Of a stretch of DNA of 5,705 nucleotides, positions 4,691-5,705 are shown piece after piece. The notes beneath the pieces were generated by a model. The model made no database searches. It saw nothing but the letters and a program-made list of their open reading frames with translations, and had not been told where the DNA came from. This DNA comes from Anaerotignum sp. (lineage in GTDB: Bacteria > Bacillota > Clostridia > Lachnospirales > Anaerotignaceae). The DNA is taken from the NCBI GenBank assembly GCA_017442465.1, contig JAFRZQ010000117.1:1-5705 (forward strand), in the 5' to 3' direction. The position numbers and the translations under genes are program-made. Positions within the stretch are counted from its first letter, which is position 1. Every line of letters begins with the position of its first letter.

Positions 4691-5671
4691 TTACAGTTTG
4701 AACATGCCGCCTAATGCACCGCCCAAACCGCCTTTTACTTCATTGATGGGGTTATTGAACATACCGCCGGACTCTTCCTTCTTATTCTTTGCGGTTGCCG
4801 CTGTCATGATTTCCCCTGCCATACGGCTGAAAGGCAGGCTCTGCAGCCACACTTCACCGGGGCCGGTCAGCGTTGCCAGGAACAGACCTTCTCCGCCCAG
4901 GAAACCATTTTTAATATCATTCTGCAGGGCAACATCGTAATCTACCGTTTCGCTCATTGCCACCAGACAGCCTGTATCCAGTTTGATCATTTCGCCGGGG
5001 CCTAATGTCTTTTTGATGATCGTACCGCCCGCATTCAGGAATACTACGCCATCACCGGTCAGCCTCTGCATGATGAAACCTTCGCCGCCAAAAAGGCCTG
5101 CACCCAGTTTTTTCTGCAGATACAGATCGATATTCACACCTTTTGCTGCACACAGAAAGGCGGATTTCTGACAGATCAGTGTTCTGTCAAAAGTATCCAG
5201 ATCCACGGGAATGATTTTACCGGGATAAGGAGACGCAAAAGCAACCTTTGCTTTTTTTACAGGATCATCATTGGTAAATACAGTCATAAACAGACCTTCA
5301 CCGATCAGGGCACGTTTGCCAGCCCCCAGCAGTTTGCTGCCGAAGCCCTTGCCCTGATCCGCACCACTGCCATCACCAAAGATGGTCTGCATTTTGATGC
5401 AGGAATCCATATAGTTCATGGCGCCGGCTTCCGCGATCACACTTTCGCCGGGATCCAGCTCGATCTCAACCAGCTGCATATCATCGCCAAAAATTTCAAA
5501 ATCGATCTCATCTGCTTTTGTAAAAGTGATGCCGTTTTTCTGCATCATGCCGGGTGCCATAGGCTGATTCATCTGAGGAGCAGGGGCTGCGCCGCCCAGC
5601 TGTGCGCCACAGTTGCCGCAAAATCTGCTGCCATCAGGAAGCTGTGTTCCACAATTTGTACAGAATGCCAT
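4691..5671 (-). CDS. AIM24/TIGR00266-family protein with N-terminal zinc ribbon
   Basis: A complete 326-residue protein. Residues 3-25 are a zinc ribbon with CxxC pairs C4/C7 and C18/C21. A Gly/Ala/Pro/Met-rich linker (26-45) joins it to a domain of the AIM24 family (former DUF124), a beta-rich fold of repeated sandwiches. Three internal repeats are visible around GEGLF (124-128), GGEGF (195-199) and GGEGLF (259-264), the last two followed by LTG.G. The tail from 313 is glycine-rich (KGGLGGALGG). Bacterial members have no firmly assigned activity; yeast Aim24 acts in mitochondrial inner-membrane organisation, which should not be carried over. There is no membrane segment. Start ATG at 5671 has AGAAGGAGGT (5678-5687) 6 nt upstream. 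Its promoter probably lies beyond the right edge. It is convergent with the kinase-like gene. Confidence 0.93.
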   Translation of the reverse strand: MAFCTNCGTQLPDGSRFCGNCGAQLGGAAPAPQMNQPMAPGMMQKNGITFTKADEIDFEIFGDDMQLVEIELDPGESVIAEAGAMNYMDSCIKMQTIFGDGSGADQGKGFGSKLLGAGKRALIGEGLFMTVFTNDDPVKKAKVAFASPYPGKIIPVDLDTFDRTLICQKSAFLCAAKGVNIDLYLQKKLGAGLFGGEGFIMQRLTGDGVVFLNAGGTIIKKTLGPGEMIKLDTGCLVAMSETVDYDVALQNDIKNGFLGGEGLFLATLTGPGEVWLQSLPFSRMAGEIMTAATAKNKKEESGGMFNNPINEVKGGLGGALGGMFKL

Positions 5672-5705
5672 AGTTATACCTCCTTCTGTCTATATAAAAA
5701 CGTTC

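Noticed and set aside
5691..5696. TATATA as a -10 box for the zinc-ribbon/AIM24 gene
   Set aside because: A start point 7 nt downstream would fall inside the ribosome site, leaving no usable leader. The real promoter is probably outside the window.

Overview
The window looks like a chromosomal segment of an anaerobic, spore-forming member of the Clostridia, plausibly Lachnospiraceae. The evidence is the oxygen-sensitive ThiS-ThiF-ThiG-ThiH route to the thiamine thiazole, a short clostridial-type ThiF, strong AGGAGG ribosome binding sites, mid-range GC, and a piece of the sporulation regulator SpoIIID. No species can be named from sequence reading alone.

Positions 1-2390 (minus strand) hold a thiazole operon in the order promoter - TPP riboswitch - terminator - thiS - thiF - thiG - thiH. 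The last gene runs off the left edge. ThiF adenylates the C-terminal glycine of ThiS, which becomes a thiocarboxylate sulfur carrier. ThiH makes dehydroglycine from tyrosine, and ThiG condenses these with deoxyxylulose phosphate into the thiazole. The promoter (TTGCTT-17-TATAAT), the aptamer core and a terminator hairpin just before the thiS ribosome site are all readable, so control by premature termination when TPP is plentiful is well supported. The genes are tightly packed: the thiF ribosome site lies inside the ThiS Gly-Gly-Gly codons, and the thiH ribosome site begins inside the thiG stop codon.

Positions 2430-2740 form a rearranged intergenic stretch. A minus-strand reading frame keeps the start, ribosome site and helix-turn-helix half of SpoIIID, then changes abruptly into a hydrophobic tail that ends in a degenerate terminator. 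A possible sigma-E promoter lies at the right spacing upstream. The tail and terminator belong to a roughly 52-base repeat whose second copy lies at 4621-4672. A further orphan hairpin sits at 2704-2735.

Positions 2760-4634 (plus strand) hold one monocistronic gene for a 568-residue protein with its own promoter and terminator. It carries DRHxxN and IDND..FG motifs like those of the atypical PI3/4-kinase-like fold (HipA, FAM20, actin-fragmin kinase and similar). I do not recognise a named family. It is the best candidate for something undescribed here.

Positions 4691-5671 (minus strand) encode an AIM24/TIGR00266-type protein with an N-terminal four-cysteine zinc ribbon, convergent with the kinase-like gene. 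The shared region between them carries a perfect 12-bp terminator stem. I saw no tRNA, rRNA, CRISPR array, transposase, phage gene or replication origin.
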